The notes beneath the pieces were generated by a model. That model saw only the letters and a list, made by a program, of their open reading frames with translations, was not told where the DNA came from and ran no database searches. From Clostridium sp. LS (GTDB taxonomy: Bacteria; Bacillota; Clostridia; Clostridiales; Clostridiaceae): a DNA stretch of 64,000 bases. Shown here piece by piece: positions 28,001-37,388 of this stretch. The stretch spans positions 1 through 64,000 of the forward strand of contig NZ_AUUU01000020.1 in the NCBI RefSeq assembly GCF_002760435.1, read 5' to 3'. Numbering within the stretch: position 1 is the stretch's first letter; every line of letters begins with the position of its first letter. Position numbers and translations under genes: made by a program.

Positions 28001-31000
28001 GAGTTGCGAATAGAACATCTCCAACTAATATAGGTATGGGACTTACCTCAAATATTGTTGCATACGACTTAGGATATATAACAATGACTGAGTTTATTGA
28101 TAGAATAGAGCTTATATTAAATAGCATGAAGACATTACAAAAAGTAAATGGCCATTATTTAAATTGGTATGATACAAAGACAAAAGAACCCCTATGGCCA
28201 AGATATGTATCAGCTGTTGACAGTGGAAATCTTTTGGGAAACTTATGGGTTTTAAAGAAGGCTATGGAGGAACTAAAAAGTAATAAGGTAATAAGGACAA
28301 AAGAAGTAATATCCTTAAATGATATTTATAAGATAATTGAAGATGAAAATCCAGCAATTAAGCCTAAGTTTTCTTCCCATATAAGTATTGGTGAATATTT
28401 TAAAGTTTTAAATGAAGTCTTGTTTAAATTTGAATCATTGCAAGAAAACGAATTAAATAAGTCTAAAGAAAGTAATTCGAATGAGGATGATAATAGTAAA
28501 ATAAGAGTAGACAATGAAGAAACAAATTATTGGGTGGGTAAACTCGTAAGCGAAATCAAGAAAAAGATTAATTACTATGATTTTTTATTTGGGGGTTTAG
28601 AAAAGCTGTACAGTAAGGAATTTTTTGAAGGAGTCCCAAGTCTTAAAGAGTTAATCCACAAGTGCGAAGAATATAAAAGAAGGAATGGGGATAACTTTGA
28701 GTGTACTTTAGGACAAAAAATAGATAATTTTAATAAATACTTAAATAAAATAGATAATATAGTTAAGGATATAGACACAATCTCAGAGGAAATGGATTTT
28801 AATTTTCTTTATGATAAGACTAGAGGGTTATTTTCTATTGGATATAATGTTGAAGAAAAGTCTTTAGGAAATTCATACTATGATTTGTTTGCATCTGAAT
28901 CAAGGATAGCTTCCTTTGTTGCGATAGCTAAAAATGATGTTCCAGCTTCTCATTGGTTTAAACTAGGTAGAGCAATGACAAATGCGTTTAGAACTCATTC
29001 TCTTGTTTCTTGGAGTGGAACTATGTTCGAATATTTTATGCCTTCATTAATAATGAGAAATTATCCTAGAACTTTACTAAGTCAAACTTATAAATCTGTA
29101 ATAAAGGCACAAATAAGTTTTGCAAAGCAAAAAAAGATTCCATGGGGAATATCAGAATCTGCATTTTATGAATTTGATACTTCAGAAAACTATCAATATA
29201 AAGCATTTGGAGTACCGGGTCTTGGGCTTAAAAGAGGACTTGAAAATGATCTCGTAATATCCCCATACTCAACGTTAATGACATTGCCTTTCGCAAAAAA
29301 TACTGGTATAAAAAATCTTAAGAGGCTTGAAGAATTAGGAACAGTAGGAAGATATGGATTTATTGAGGCTATAGATTATACTAAAGCTGCTGGAGATAAG
29401 TATGTAATGACTCTTCCTGGCAGTGGAATTCAGAGTAAAGCAGAGCTTCTTGAAAATGGTGATAATGAACAAAACCTATCAACAGCTGAGAAAGGTTATA
29501 CACAAAATGTGGATAAGTATGACAATAATGTGGATAACTATAAAAAAGACGTGGATAACGTAAGGGATAAAAAAAGATATTTTGCTAACAAATATAGTGT
29601 GAATGATGTTGATAATGTGGATAATTTTGAGGATAATGAAGAATTATACACAAATAACGCTAATTATAAGGCTTCTGGAGCTAAAAGTTATCCACAAAAG
29701 GTTAACAAAGTGGCGACCTATATGGTGCATCATTTAGGAATGTCTCTTATGGCATTGGATAATGTATTACTGAATAATATTTTAATTAATAGATTTCATG
29801 AATTGCCAGAAATCAAAGCAACAGAACTTTTATTAAAAGAAAGAATTCCTCAAAATGTAGTCTTTGAAAGAAATGAAGATTTCTTTATAAAGAACAGATA
29901 TTTTGAAGGTGAAACTTTAATTCCAAGAATATTTGAAAATGTTAGACAGGATAATCCGCAGCTCTTATTATTATCTAATGGTGAGTATTCATCTATGATA
30001 ACAGTAAACGGAAGTGGATACTCTAAAAAAGGTGACACAATGCTTTATAGATGGAAGGGTGCCTCCACAAGTGATGATAGCGGAATGTTCTTCTACATAA
30101 AGAATTTAAATTCCAATGATTACTGGAGTTCAACCTTTGAGCCATGTAAAAGCTTAGGAGAAAATTATCAAGCTGAATTTAATTTGGATAAGGCTAAATT
30201 CAGTAGAAAAGATGGAAATATTGAAACTAAAATGGAAGTTGCAATTTCATCTGAAGAAAACTTTGAAGTTAGAAAATTAACTTTAAAAAACTTAGGTGAT
30301 AAAGGTAGAAGTATTGAGATAACAAGTTATATGGAAGTCACATTAGCAGCTTTTAGCGCTGATGTAGTGCATCCAACCTTCTCAAATCTATTTGTTCAAA
30401 CTGAGTATGATGAGAAAGAAGATATTTTAATAGGAAGTAGAAGAGGCAGAGTTAAGAATGCAAAAGTTCCATATATATTCCACAAAGCTGTTGTTAATGG
30501 AGAATTAGAAGGTAATATTACTTATGAAACCTCAAGAATTAATTTTATTGGCAGGAATAGAGATTTAAAGAAACCTAGGGCTATGGACAGTGATAAGGCC
30601 TTAGACAATACTGTAGGAACTGTTTTAGACCCTATAATGAGTATAAGAACAAGGGTTAGATTAGAACCGAATTCAAAAAGAGAAATTTACTTTTTAACAG
30701 GAATAGGAGATTCTAAAGAGAAGATTTTAGAAATATGTAAAGAAAATAGCGATAATAGCAGACTTGAAAAAATATTCAAAAACTATAGCATAAGCACACA
30801 GCTTGAATTGAAGAATCTGGGAATAAAGAGTGCTATAGCTAATGTATTCCAAAGTGCGGCTAGTGCTGTATTCTTCTTAAGTAATAATAGAAGAAACAGA
30901 GAAGATTATATTATGAATATTTCAAAACATCAGAAAGACCTGTGGCCCTATGGAATTTCTGGAGATTTACCAATTGTTATGGTAGTAATCGAAAAAGAAG

Positions 31001-34000
31001 AAGATATAAATTTAGTATTTACTATGATAAAATTCCATAGTTACTTAAGACTTAAAGGAGTTAAGTTAGATTTAGTTATATATAATAACGAAGAAATTTC
31101 TTATGATGAACCTCTTCAAAAAAATATAAGAGAAGCAATAAGATCATCTAATGAGAACAATTATTTAAATAAGCCAGGCGGAATTTTTGTTCATAACAAA
31201 GCAACAATAAATATTGAGATTGTTAAGCTGCTCATAGGTATTTGTAGAGTATATGTAGATAGCAAGAATAGCTTGAGTTCATATGTGTATTCTGAGAAAA
31301 ATTTAAATACATATATGGATTTAAATGAAGAAGGATTAAACTCACGTATAGCATTAAGGAATAAAGCACGTTTTGCAGACAAATTCCAAGATGAAACTGT
31401 GGATGCTATGGATATACCTTATGAAGTATACGATCATGATGAGGAAGTAATAAATGATTACGATATAATCAAAAATCTAAGTGAGCCGGAAAGTGAAGAT
31501 AACCATAGTGATGTAGAAAAGAAATCTAGCCATAGTAAAAAAGAAAGGGAATTGGTGTATAATTCAGAAATTTCTAGTTTAGTTGATGCTGATTTAGATA
31601 TATCTCAAAATATTCATACATCAAATGAGGACTTTAATGCAGATAATCTAGATTTCTTTAATGGATATGGCGGCTTTAATAAAAATGATAATAGCTACAT
31701 AATTAAATTATCTAATTATAGAAATACTCCAGCACCTTGGATAAATGTTATTTCTAATGATGACTTTGGATTCCATATATCAGAAGTAGGCTCAGGGTAT
31801 ACTTGGTGTGGAAATTCAAGAGAAAATAAAATAACTCCTTGGAGTAATGATTATATCAAAGATCCTATTACTGAGGCGCTTTATATTAAAGATAATAATA
31901 GCAAAGATTGCTTCTCAATAACTCCAAAACCAATTAGGGATGGCGGAGAATATTTAATTAAACATAGCTTTGGATATTCTGTGTTTAAACATACAGCTTA
32001 TGATTTAAAAGGAAAACTTGAAATTTTTGCTCCAAAAAATGAAAGAGTAAAAATTCAAAGAGTAACTTTAGAAAATTTAAGTGATAAAGACAGAGATATT
32101 TCTTTATACTATTATGCTAAACTTGTTTTAGGGGTTTACGAATATGAAAGCTCAAGATATGTTTCAACGTATATAAATGGAGAAATACCAAAGGACAAAT
32201 TAGCAGTAAGCGGTAATAATAATCATAGTTCAAGGACAAATTCCCTTAATGTTAATAAATTTATAGGAGCCCATAATCCCTATAGTGAATATTTTGGTAA
32301 ATTAAATGCATATCTAACTATTTTAGGTGGAGAAAATATAAGCTTTACTGGAGATAACAAAGAATTTATAGGCATAGGTGGGGAAACTTCTGCCCCTGAA
32401 GCCTTAAAGCATGATAATCTAAGTAATAAATGTGGAGGAGTTTATGATCCTTGTTTAGCTGCTAGTACTAAAGTTAAAATAAAACCCGGTGAAAAGAAAG
32501 TACTGGTAATTTTATTTGGGCAGGATGAAGTCAAAAATATTGAAAATATTATCGACAAATATAAGTTTTTTGGAAATGTACAAAATGAATTAGATAAGGT
32601 AAAACAATATTGGAGACATTTCCTCGGAAATATACAAGTTAAGACACCAGATAAATCCTTAGATTACTTATTAAATGGGTGGCTTCTATATCAAACCTTA
32701 AGCTGTAGATATTTAAGTAGAAGCGCATTTTATCAAAGTGGTGGAGCTTATGGGTTTAGAGATCAGCTTCAAGATTCCATGTCTCTCGGAGTAGCAGAAA
32801 CTGAAATACCAAAAGCTCAAATTTTACGAAGTGCTTCAAGACAATATGTAGAAGGTGATGTACAGCATTGGTGGCATCCAGTTGTTAATTCAGGTATAAG
32901 AACTAGATTTAGTGACGACTTATTATGGCTGCCTTATGTAACAGCTGAATACATTAGTTCTACAGGAGATTATGACATCTTGGATGCAACTGCTCCTTAT
33001 CTTGAAGATGAGCCACTTAGGGAAGGTGAAGATGAAAGATATACAATAGTAAACCAATCTTCGAAAGAGGGAACTATATATGAACACTGCTTAAAAGCTA
33101 TAGAGAGAGGCTTAAAATTTGGCATTCATAATATTCCTTTAATGGGTAGTGGAGATTGGAATGATGGAATGAGTACTGTTGGAAACGAAGGAAAAGGAGA
33201 AAGTGTATGGCTTGGATGGTTCTTATATTCTATTCTAAATAGCTTCATTGAAATTGCTGAAAAGAAAAATGATATGGAAACAAAAAAGCATTATGAAGAG
33301 AGAAAAGAATTTATAAGAGAAAACTTAGAGAAAAATGCCTGGGATGGCGGCTGGTATCGAAGAGCGTATTTTGACGATGGTACTCCTCTTGGATCAAGGG
33401 AAAATCCAGAATGCCAAATAGATTCTTTAGCTCAAAGCTGGGCAATAATCTCAGGCGCAGCACAAAAAGAGCGTGGAATTGAGGCAATGGAAGCAGTTGA
33501 TAGAAACCTTGTTAAAAAGGATAAGGGAATGATACTACTGCTTGCACCACCATTCGATAATTCAAAGCTAGAGCCAGGTTATATAAAAGGATATGTTCCA
33601 GGAGTAAGAGAAAATGGAGGACAGTATACACATGCAGCAGTTTGGGTAATCTTAGCTTTAACTAAGCTTAATCTTGGAGATAAAGCATTAAAGTACTATA
33701 ATATGATAAATCCAATTAATCATTCAAAGACTGAATTAGAGTGTATGACCTATAAAGTTGAACCTTATGTAATGGCAGCAGATGTGTACATAAAAGAGCC
33801 TCATGCAGGAAGAGGCGGCTGGAGTTGGTATACAGGAGCTTCAGGATGGATGTACAGAGTTGGAGTTGAAAACATTTTGGGACTTAAAAGAGTTGAGAAT
33901 AAGGGTTATAGTATAAAACCTTGCGTGCCAAATGATTGGAATGAATTTGAGATAAAGATCACAAATGAAAAAGAAGACTATACTATAAAGGTCTTAAGAT

Positions 34001-34179
34001 TAAAGGAACAAAGTAATAAAGGTAATAACAAAATGCAAGCATCACCAAACATATCAACAAATATGGAACAGAGTAATGCAAATAATAGTGTAGAAGTTAT
34101 TATTAATGGGGAACCAATCAAAGGTAATTTAATTCCAAGAAACGCAGGTAAATTAGATATTCTAGTACATTTTAAATAA
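25063..34179 (+). CDS. Cyclic beta-1,2-glucan synthase-like giant protein (GT84 + glycoamylase-like + GH94)
   Basis: A 3038-residue membrane enzyme of the NdvB/ChvB group, which make and phosphorolytically trim beta-1,2-glucans. In order: cytoplasmic N-terminus; transmembrane pair (about 370-430); glycosyltransferase domain with LDEDTFMP (590-596) and LHRWVRGDWQL (734-744); further transmembrane helices (about 770-960); glycoamylase-like domain (about 1250-1580, with HHLGMSLMALDNVL); two beta-sandwich sugar-binding regions; and a C-terminal GH94 phosphorylase domain with the catalytic GSGDWNDGM (D2701). The start is TTG after GAAAGAAGGGAG. Two unusual hydrophilic inserts lie at about 1465-1545 (Val-Asp-Asn rich) and 2115-2195. 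No modification or export gene is adjacent. Product linkage and cyclisation are inferred from the family. Confidence 0.9.
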   Translation: MKRNNSYGVRKNVLKELAEGFSCIHENFKYFSKLSKDGYKVLGASEWLLDNIYLIEREYKAIKVEMPIDYFKGLSSVGEMSNNNEDTEQIPRIFTIAKNYISNGNEIDCDKLTSYINGLQQEVLNTNGNETAFTMGELWAFPLMLKIAIIINLSRYTDELVSIQKEIIKGKNIAEDVIDALNNNNDKINDIITECGNVSELFLREFFRVLRDNSVEYERIQNIVEQRWKANLDNNSIKSDLREEVLERNIGEYITSIRKIEGISWRKFFENTSIVEKILKKDPGNIYNSMDFETKDYYRHKLEELSRNAGTNEIVLANRILELSQNSKNNKEENYKCHIGYYLIDNGLNDLKKYGVNIKPKISENTYVAFNIFGTLLLGFLILFISSLLGVRYTRAQYIISFLIILIPINEIIISLTNYTVSKIVDIKQVPKLNFSQGLPDKYKTIVVIPAIVNSKEKIKALMTKLEVTYCGNKDKNLYFALLNDFYDSQSEREDNDNEIIKCGIECARKLNEKYSKDFKDTVNNEDRFFFLSRKRIYNKKQNVFMAKERKRGKLMEFMALIRNSNEHTYNVFSSDISVLKDAKYLITLDEDTFMPRESVFKLVGAMSHVLNIPYVKNNRVFRGYGIMQPKVSISLEAKNASYFSRIFGGEEGVDGYSVAYSDTYQDLFGEGSFTGKGIICIDEFYEVLHNSIENDKILSHDLLEGGIARCALLSDVEFIDGYPASYESSCKRLHRWVRGDWQLIGWLFSNKISLLYKWKIFDNLRRSLLAPNLLLTLILSLTVLYGRGQIALLSFLALIVSLVFTVTDFVVTPKNKLMGTFKNIEQIVLIVSFIPYQAFLMLDAIIISLFRVIISKRNLLEWQCAEDAEKNSSNDFIAYLKRMWIAPIMGLLMLYLSFYSTFGVITYNIVVAALWIASPYMAYCISIKLPENNKLNLKNEEITYLRKISRRIYAYYEDFVNEENNYLAPDNYQEKPFKGVANRTSPTNIGMGLTSNIVAYDLGYITMTEFIDRIELILNSMKTLQKVNGHYLNWYDTKTKEPLWPRYVSAVDSGNLLGNLWVLKKAMEELKSNKVIRTKEVISLNDIYKIIEDENPAIKPKFSSHISIGEYFKVLNEVLFKFESLQENELNKSKESNSNEDDNSKIRVDNEETNYWVGKLVSEIKKKINYYDFLFGGLEKLYSKEFFEGVPSLKELIHKCEEYKRRNGDNFECTLGQKIDNFNKYLNKIDNIVKDIDTISEEMDFNFLYDKTRGLFSIGYNVEEKSLGNSYYDLFASESRIASFVAIAKNDVPASHWFKLGRAMTNAFRTHSLVSWSGTMFEYFMPSLIMRNYPRTLLSQTYKSVIKAQISFAKQKKIPWGISESAFYEFDTSENYQYKAFGVPGLGLKRGLENDLVISPYSTLMTLPFAKNTGIKNLKRLEELGTVGRYGFIEAIDYTKAAGDKYVMTLPGSGIQSKAELLENGDNEQNLSTAEKGYTQNVDKYDNNVDNYKKDVDNVRDKKRYFANKYSVNDVDNVDNFEDNEELYTNNANYKASGAKSYPQKVNKVATYMVHHLGMSLMALDNVLLNNILINRFHELPEIKATELLLKERIPQNVVFERNEDFFIKNRYFEGETLIPRIFENVRQDNPQLLLLSNGEYSSMITVNGSGYSKKGDTMLYRWKGASTSDDSGMFFYIKNLNSNDYWSSTFEPCKSLGENYQAEFNLDKAKFSRKDGNIETKMEVAISSEENFEVRKLTLKNLGDKGRSIEITSYMEVTLAAFSADVVHPTFSNLFVQTEYDEKEDILIGSRRGRVKNAKVPYIFHKAVVNGELEGNITYETSRINFIGRNRDLKKPRAMDSDKALDNTVGTVLDPIMSIRTRVRLEPNSKREIYFLTGIGDSKEKILEICKENSDNSRLEKIFKNYSISTQLELKNLGIKSAIANVFQSAASAVFFLSNNRRNREDYIMNISKHQKDLWPYGISGDLPIVMVVIEKEEDINLVFTMIKFHSYLRLKGVKLDLVIYNNEEISYDEPLQKNIREAIRSSNENNYLNKPGGIFVHNKATINIEIVKLLIGICRVYVDSKNSLSSYVYSEKNLNTYMDLNEEGLNSRIALRNKARFADKFQDETVDAMDIPYEVYDHDEEVINDYDIIKNLSEPESEDNHSDVEKKSSHSKKERELVYNSEISSLVDADLDISQNIHTSNEDFNADNLDFFNGYGGFNKNDNSYIIKLSNYRNTPAPWINVISNDDFGFHISEVGSGYTWCGNSRENKITPWSNDYIKDPITEALYIKDNNSKDCFSITPKPIRDGGEYLIKHSFGYSVFKHTAYDLKGKLEIFAPKNERVKIQRVTLENLSDKDRDISLYYYAKLVLGVYEYESSRYVSTYINGEIPKDKLAVSGNNNHSSRTNSLNVNKFIGAHNPYSEYFGKLNAYLTILGGENISFTGDNKEFIGIGGETSAPEALKHDNLSNKCGGVYDPCLAASTKVKIKPGEKKVLVILFGQDEVKNIENIIDKYKFFGNVQNELDKVKQYWRHFLGNIQVKTPDKSLDYLLNGWLLYQTLSCRYLSRSAFYQSGGAYGFRDQLQDSMSLGVAETEIPKAQILRSASRQYVEGDVQHWWHPVVNSGIRTRFSDDLLWLPYVTAEYISSTGDYDILDATAPYLEDEPLREGEDERYTIVNQSSKEGTIYEHCLKAIERGLKFGIHNIPLMGSGDWNDGMSTVGNEGKGESVWLGWFLYSILNSFIEIAEKKNDMETKKHYEERKEFIRENLEKNAWDGGWYRRAYFDDGTPLGSRENPECQIDSLAQSWAIISGAAQKERGIEAMEAVDRNLVKKDKGMILLLAPPFDNSKLEPGYIKGYVPGVRENGGQYTHAAVWVILALTKLNLGDKALKYYNMINPINHSKTELECMTYKVEPYVMAADVYIKEPHAGRGGWSWYTGASGWMYRVGVENILGLKRVENKGYSIKPCVPNDWNEFEIKITNEKEDYTIKVLRLKEQSNKGNNKMQASPNISTNMEQSNANNSVEVIINGEPIKGNLIPRNAGKLDILVHFK
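29508..29696. other. DnaA-box-like cluster inside the glucan synthase gene
   Basis: Four perfect 9-mers lie within 189 nt: TGTGGATAA at 29508-29516, 29529-29537 and 29616-29624, and TTATCCACA at 29688-29696. One-mismatch copies occur at 29550-29558 and near 29606. They coincide with the Asn-Val-Asp-Asn-rich insert of the protein. They may be a by-product of repeated codons or a DnaA-binding site; no function is shown. Confidence 0.4.
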
Positions 34180-34207
34180 AATTAAACTTATACACTTTTA
34201 TAAATTA

Positions 34208-34256
34208 AAACTACACATATAAGGAATTTATTTTTCTTATATGTGTAGTTTTTTTA
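34208..34256 (+). terminator. Intrinsic terminator after the glucan synthase gene
   Basis: ACTACACATATAAG (34210-34223) pairs perfectly with CTTATATGTGTAGT (34236-34249), followed by seven T. It separates this gene from the lantibiotic locus. Confidence 0.9.
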
Positions 34257-34376
34257 TATATTTCCTAAAAATAAGATAGCGATTTACCATTAAAAATTAT
34301 AAAAATATTAGAATATTATGGTATTCATGTTATATAATGATTATTGTGTCAAATGAATAAGGGAAAGAGGGGAATT

Positions 34377-35843
34377 ATGAAAAAGAAGCTATTTTTAAAA
34401 AAATTTTATTCTATTTTAATTACGATTTTATTTGCCAGCACTATGCTTACAGGAATTTGTGTACAAGCTGCGACAAAGGATTCCGGAGATAACATCGATT
34501 TAGTGGTATTATTTAATGACGAGAAGGTTGATACCCAGGTTAAAGATTTTATAAGTAAATCAGGAGGAAAGGTAGTAAATACATTTTCAGAAGTTGGAGG
34601 ACTGGAGGTTCAATGTAAAGCAGATTTAATACCAGAAATTCAAAATTATAATACAGTAAATTCGTTGGCGCCAAACCACAATATTAAAGCGCCAGAAGAA
34701 AAAACAATAAAGTTTAAAGACAATAAAAATTTAAATAAGAGTTTAAATAAATCTATAAGTAAAACTGACAATGACGATAATGCTGAAAGCGGCAGTGGTG
34801 ATTTATATGACTTATACCAATGGGACATAAAGAGAGTAACAAATGATGGAAAAAGTTATGATTTAAGTACTGGAAATCATAATGTGGTTGTAGCTATTGT
34901 AGATTCAGGAGTAAAAGCTGATCACCCAGATTTAGAAGAAAATTTTATGGGGGGAGAGAACCTCATTCCTAAGGGGTTTAATAATGATGAAACAGAAACA
35001 GGAGATCCTGATGATATAGGGGATAGATTAGGCCATGGCACATATGTAGCGGGAATTATAGCTGCGAATGGGAGAACCAAAGGAGTAGCACCTAATATCG
35101 GATTTAGGAGTTATAGGATTTTTGATTCTGAAGGAAATACAAATGCAACCATAGCATCATCAGCGATAATTAAAGCCACTGATGATGGAGCAAAAGTAAT
35201 TAATTTGAGTATGTCAGGATACGATTTAAAAGGAAAGTGTTATTGGACTGATCCAAAGACTGGTGTTAAATATAAATTAGGTGATGATATGGCAGAGTAT
35301 GAGCTGTATAAACGAGCAATTAAATATGCAATAAAACATAATGTTACGGTAGTCACAGCAGCGGGAAATGATGGTATTGATTGTGGAAATACAAAAAAAT
35401 TAACCCAATATCTTAATGATCAAAATGGAAGCAAAGGCTTTAAATATGAAGGGTTAACTTATGAAGTTCCAGGTAGTATAGATGGTGTTATAAATGTTTC
35501 AGCTACAGGAAAGACTGATGAGATTGCAAAGTACTCGAATTATGGTAAGAATTTTATAGATATAACAGCACCAGGAGGGGATTCATCTGAAACTGGTTCT
35601 ATTTTTGATATGTGCTTAAGCACATCAGTTGGTGATTATTGGTTTGTGGAAGGGACATCAATAGCGGCTCCAAAAGTTTCAGCGGTAGCAGGGCTTATTT
35701 TATGCAAAGATAGTCATCTAAAGCCAAAAGAAGTAGCCAAATTAATTTATAAAACATCTGAAAAATTAGATGGTAATGAATCAAAAGAATATTATGGTTC
35801 AGGATTGGTTAATGCCTATAATGCTTTAAAAACTAAAAAATAA
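34377..35843 (+). CDS. lanP: Subtilisin-like (S8) lantibiotic leader protease
   Basis: A 488-residue secreted serine protease, expected to cut the leader from the exported lantibiotic. It has a signal peptide (about 1-32), a propeptide (about 35-140) and the S8 catalytic domain with D176 (VAIVDSGVKADHPD), H220 (LGHGTYVAGI), oxyanion N331 (AAGND) and S428 (EGTSIAAPKVSA). Unlike NisP it ends at the catalytic domain (VNAYNALKTKK) with no LPXTG anchor, so it is probably released or held only loosely. An upstream in-frame TTG at 34344 lacks a site; AGAGGGG before the ATG at 34377 fixes the start. It is the first gene of the lantibiotic locus, followed by lanFEG. Confidence 0.88.
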   Translation: MKKKLFLKKFYSILITILFASTMLTGICVQAATKDSGDNIDLVVLFNDEKVDTQVKDFISKSGGKVVNTFSEVGGLEVQCKADLIPEIQNYNTVNSLAPNHNIKAPEEKTIKFKDNKNLNKSLNKSISKTDNDDNAESGSGDLYDLYQWDIKRVTNDGKSYDLSTGNHNVVVAIVDSGVKADHPDLEENFMGGENLIPKGFNNDETETGDPDDIGDRLGHGTYVAGIIAANGRTKGVAPNIGFRSYRIFDSEGNTNATIASSAIIKATDDGAKVINLSMSGYDLKGKCYWTDPKTGVKYKLGDDMAEYELYKRAIKYAIKHNVTVVTAAGNDGIDCGNTKKLTQYLNDQNGSKGFKYEGLTYEVPGSIDGVINVSATGKTDEIAKYSNYGKNFIDITAPGGDSSETGSIFDMCLSTSVGDYWFVEGTSIAAPKVSAVAGLILCKDSHLKPKEVAKLIYKTSEKLDGNESKEYYGSGLVNAYNALKTKK

Positions 35844-35880
35844 ATAAAAATAATTTACTACATTATAAATATATTATAGT

Positions 35881-35916
35881 TCCTTGCTAAAATAAACTGA
35901 AATTAAGAAGCAAGGA
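35881..35916 (+). promoter_or_regulatory. Hairpin hiding the lanF ribosome binding site
   Basis: TCCTTGCT (35881-35888) is exactly complementary to AGCAAGGA (35909-35916), which contains most of the AAGGAG ribosome binding site of lanF (ATG at 35926). It may limit lanF translation until opened; it has no T-run, so it is not an obvious terminator. Confidence 0.5.
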
Positions 35917-35925
35917 GCTTATTTT

Positions 35926-36636
35926 ATGGAAAAATATATTATAGAAACAGATAAATTGACTAAGCGTTTTGGGGAACAAATAGCAGTAAATAACATTTCA
36001 TTAAAAGTAAAACAAAATGTTATCTATGGACTGCTTGGACCGAATGGAGCAGGTAAATCGACTACCCTAAAATTAATAACAGGTCTTTTACATCCAACAT
36101 CAGGCCAAATAATCTTTAATGGAGAAAAGTGGAGTAGAAAAAAGCTTGAGGATATAGGAGCACTTATTGAAACTCCAGCTTTATATGGAAATCTTACGGC
36201 TAAAGAAAATCTTGAAGTTTATATTAAATTATTAAACTTGCCTAAATCTCGTATAGACGAGGTTTTAGAAATTGTAGATTTAAAAAATACCAACAAAAAA
36301 AGGGCATCGCAATTTTCTCTTGGAATGAAACAAAGGCTTGGAATTGCAATTGCACTTTTGAATCATCCTAAATTATTAATCTTAGACGAACCTACAAATG
36401 GATTAGATCCTATAGGAATTCAGGAATTGCGTAATTTAATAAAGAGCTTTCCTACGAGGGGGATAACAGTAATTTTATCAAGCCATATATTATCTGAAGT
36501 GGAACAAGTCGCTGACTATATTGGAATTATTAGTGACGGAAAGTTAGGATATCAAGATAAAATTGAAAAAGATCAGGACTTAGAGAAGCTATTTATGGAA
36601 GTTGTGAAAGAATGTAATTCAAAGGAGGAAGTCTAA
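35926..36636 (+). CDS. lanF: Lantibiotic immunity ABC transporter ATPase
   Basis: A 236-residue ATPase of the BcrA/NisF group. With LanE and LanG it would expel or detach the lantibiotic from the producer's membrane. Walker A GPNGAGKST (about 38-46), the signature variant FSLGMKQR, Walker B LLILDEPTNGLDPIG and the H-loop SSHIL are intact. The stop is followed 3 nt later by lanE. The neighbours decide the immunity role: two LanE/G-type permeases and a nisin-like precursor. Bacitracin-type resistance is the alternative, but less likely here. Confidence 0.93.
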   Translation: MEKYIIETDKLTKRFGEQIAVNNISLKVKQNVIYGLLGPNGAGKSTTLKLITGLLHPTSGQIIFNGEKWSRKKLEDIGALIETPALYGNLTAKENLEVYIKLLNLPKSRIDEVLEIVDLKNTNKKRASQFSLGMKQRLGIAIALLNHPKLLILDEPTNGLDPIGIQELRNLIKSFPTRGITVILSSHILSEVEQVADYIGIISDGKLGYQDKIEKDQDLEKLFMEVVKECNSKEEV

Positions 36637-36639
36637 AAA

Positions 36640-37386
36640 ATGATTAATATAATTCAAGCTGAGAATTTAAAATGCAAAAGAACCTTTTCAAGAAAACTTA
36701 TGGTTTTAGCACCCTTATTTTTTGCAATGTACGCAATTTGCATAATGTTTTTCATTGCCGATGGATCAAAATATTATATAAGCATGGTTTTCAATTGGTG
36801 GCCATTAATTTTTATGCCTCTTGGGACAGCTTTGTTATGTTCCTTAGCTCATATGAGAGAAAAAAAAGCAGGTAATTATAAAAGTTCATATTTATATAAC
36901 ATTAGCAAAACTGCAGTTTGGTTTAGCAAGATAAGTGTCATAGCTTCATATACTTTTATTTCAACAATAGAGCTATTCACAGTAGTAATATTATCAAATA
37001 TATTAGTCAGAGATAGTAATATTTCTATTACAAATATATTTGAAGCAGCTATCGTTTGCTGGATTGTATCTTTAGTATTAATTCCTATACATTTATTTAT
37101 ATCATCGTTATTCGGAACTGCTATTTCAATTATAACTAGTATAGTTGGAATTATAGCAGGGGTCATAGCATCTACTGAATCTTTTTGGATATTAATTCCT
37201 TGGAGTTTTGGATTGAGACTCATGTGTCCTATTATTGGTGTACATCCAAATGGAACAATATTACCAGAGGGAAGTCCACTATTATCTCCAGATGCAATAG
37301 TAAAAGGTATAGTTATTTCTTTAGTATTTTTTGCAGCAGTATCATTTATTACATCAATTTGGTTTAGTAAGCGTGAGGTGCATTAG
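36640..37386 (+). CDS. lanE: Lantibiotic immunity ABC transporter permease
   Basis: A 248-residue membrane protein with six predicted hydrophobic segments, of the lantibiotic protection MutE/EpiE/NisE type. It opens with MINIIQAENLKCKRTFSRKL, the charged amphipathic start typical of these permeases, and has the conserved WxLIPWSxGLRL-like motif near the fifth helix (ILIPWSFGLRL). GGAGG inside the end of lanF drives its start, 3 nt after lanF. It pairs with LanG to form the membrane part of the immunity pump. E and G are assigned by gene order and similarity to the family; they could be swapped. Confidence 0.88.
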   Translation: MINIIQAENLKCKRTFSRKLMVLAPLFFAMYAICIMFFIADGSKYYISMVFNWWPLIFMPLGTALLCSLAHMREKKAGNYKSSYLYNISKTAVWFSKISVIASYTFISTIELFTVVILSNILVRDSNISITNIFEAAIVCWIVSLVLIPIHLFISSLFGTAISIITSIVGIIAGVIASTESFWILIPWSFGLRLMCPIIGVHPNGTILPEGSPLLSPDAIVKGIVISLVFFAAVSFITSIWFSKREVH

Positions 37387-37388
37387 TA

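Noticed and set aside
36876-37223. Minus-strand open frame of 115 codons opposite lanE
   Set aside because: Antisense shadow of a membrane protein gene; no ribosome binding site.
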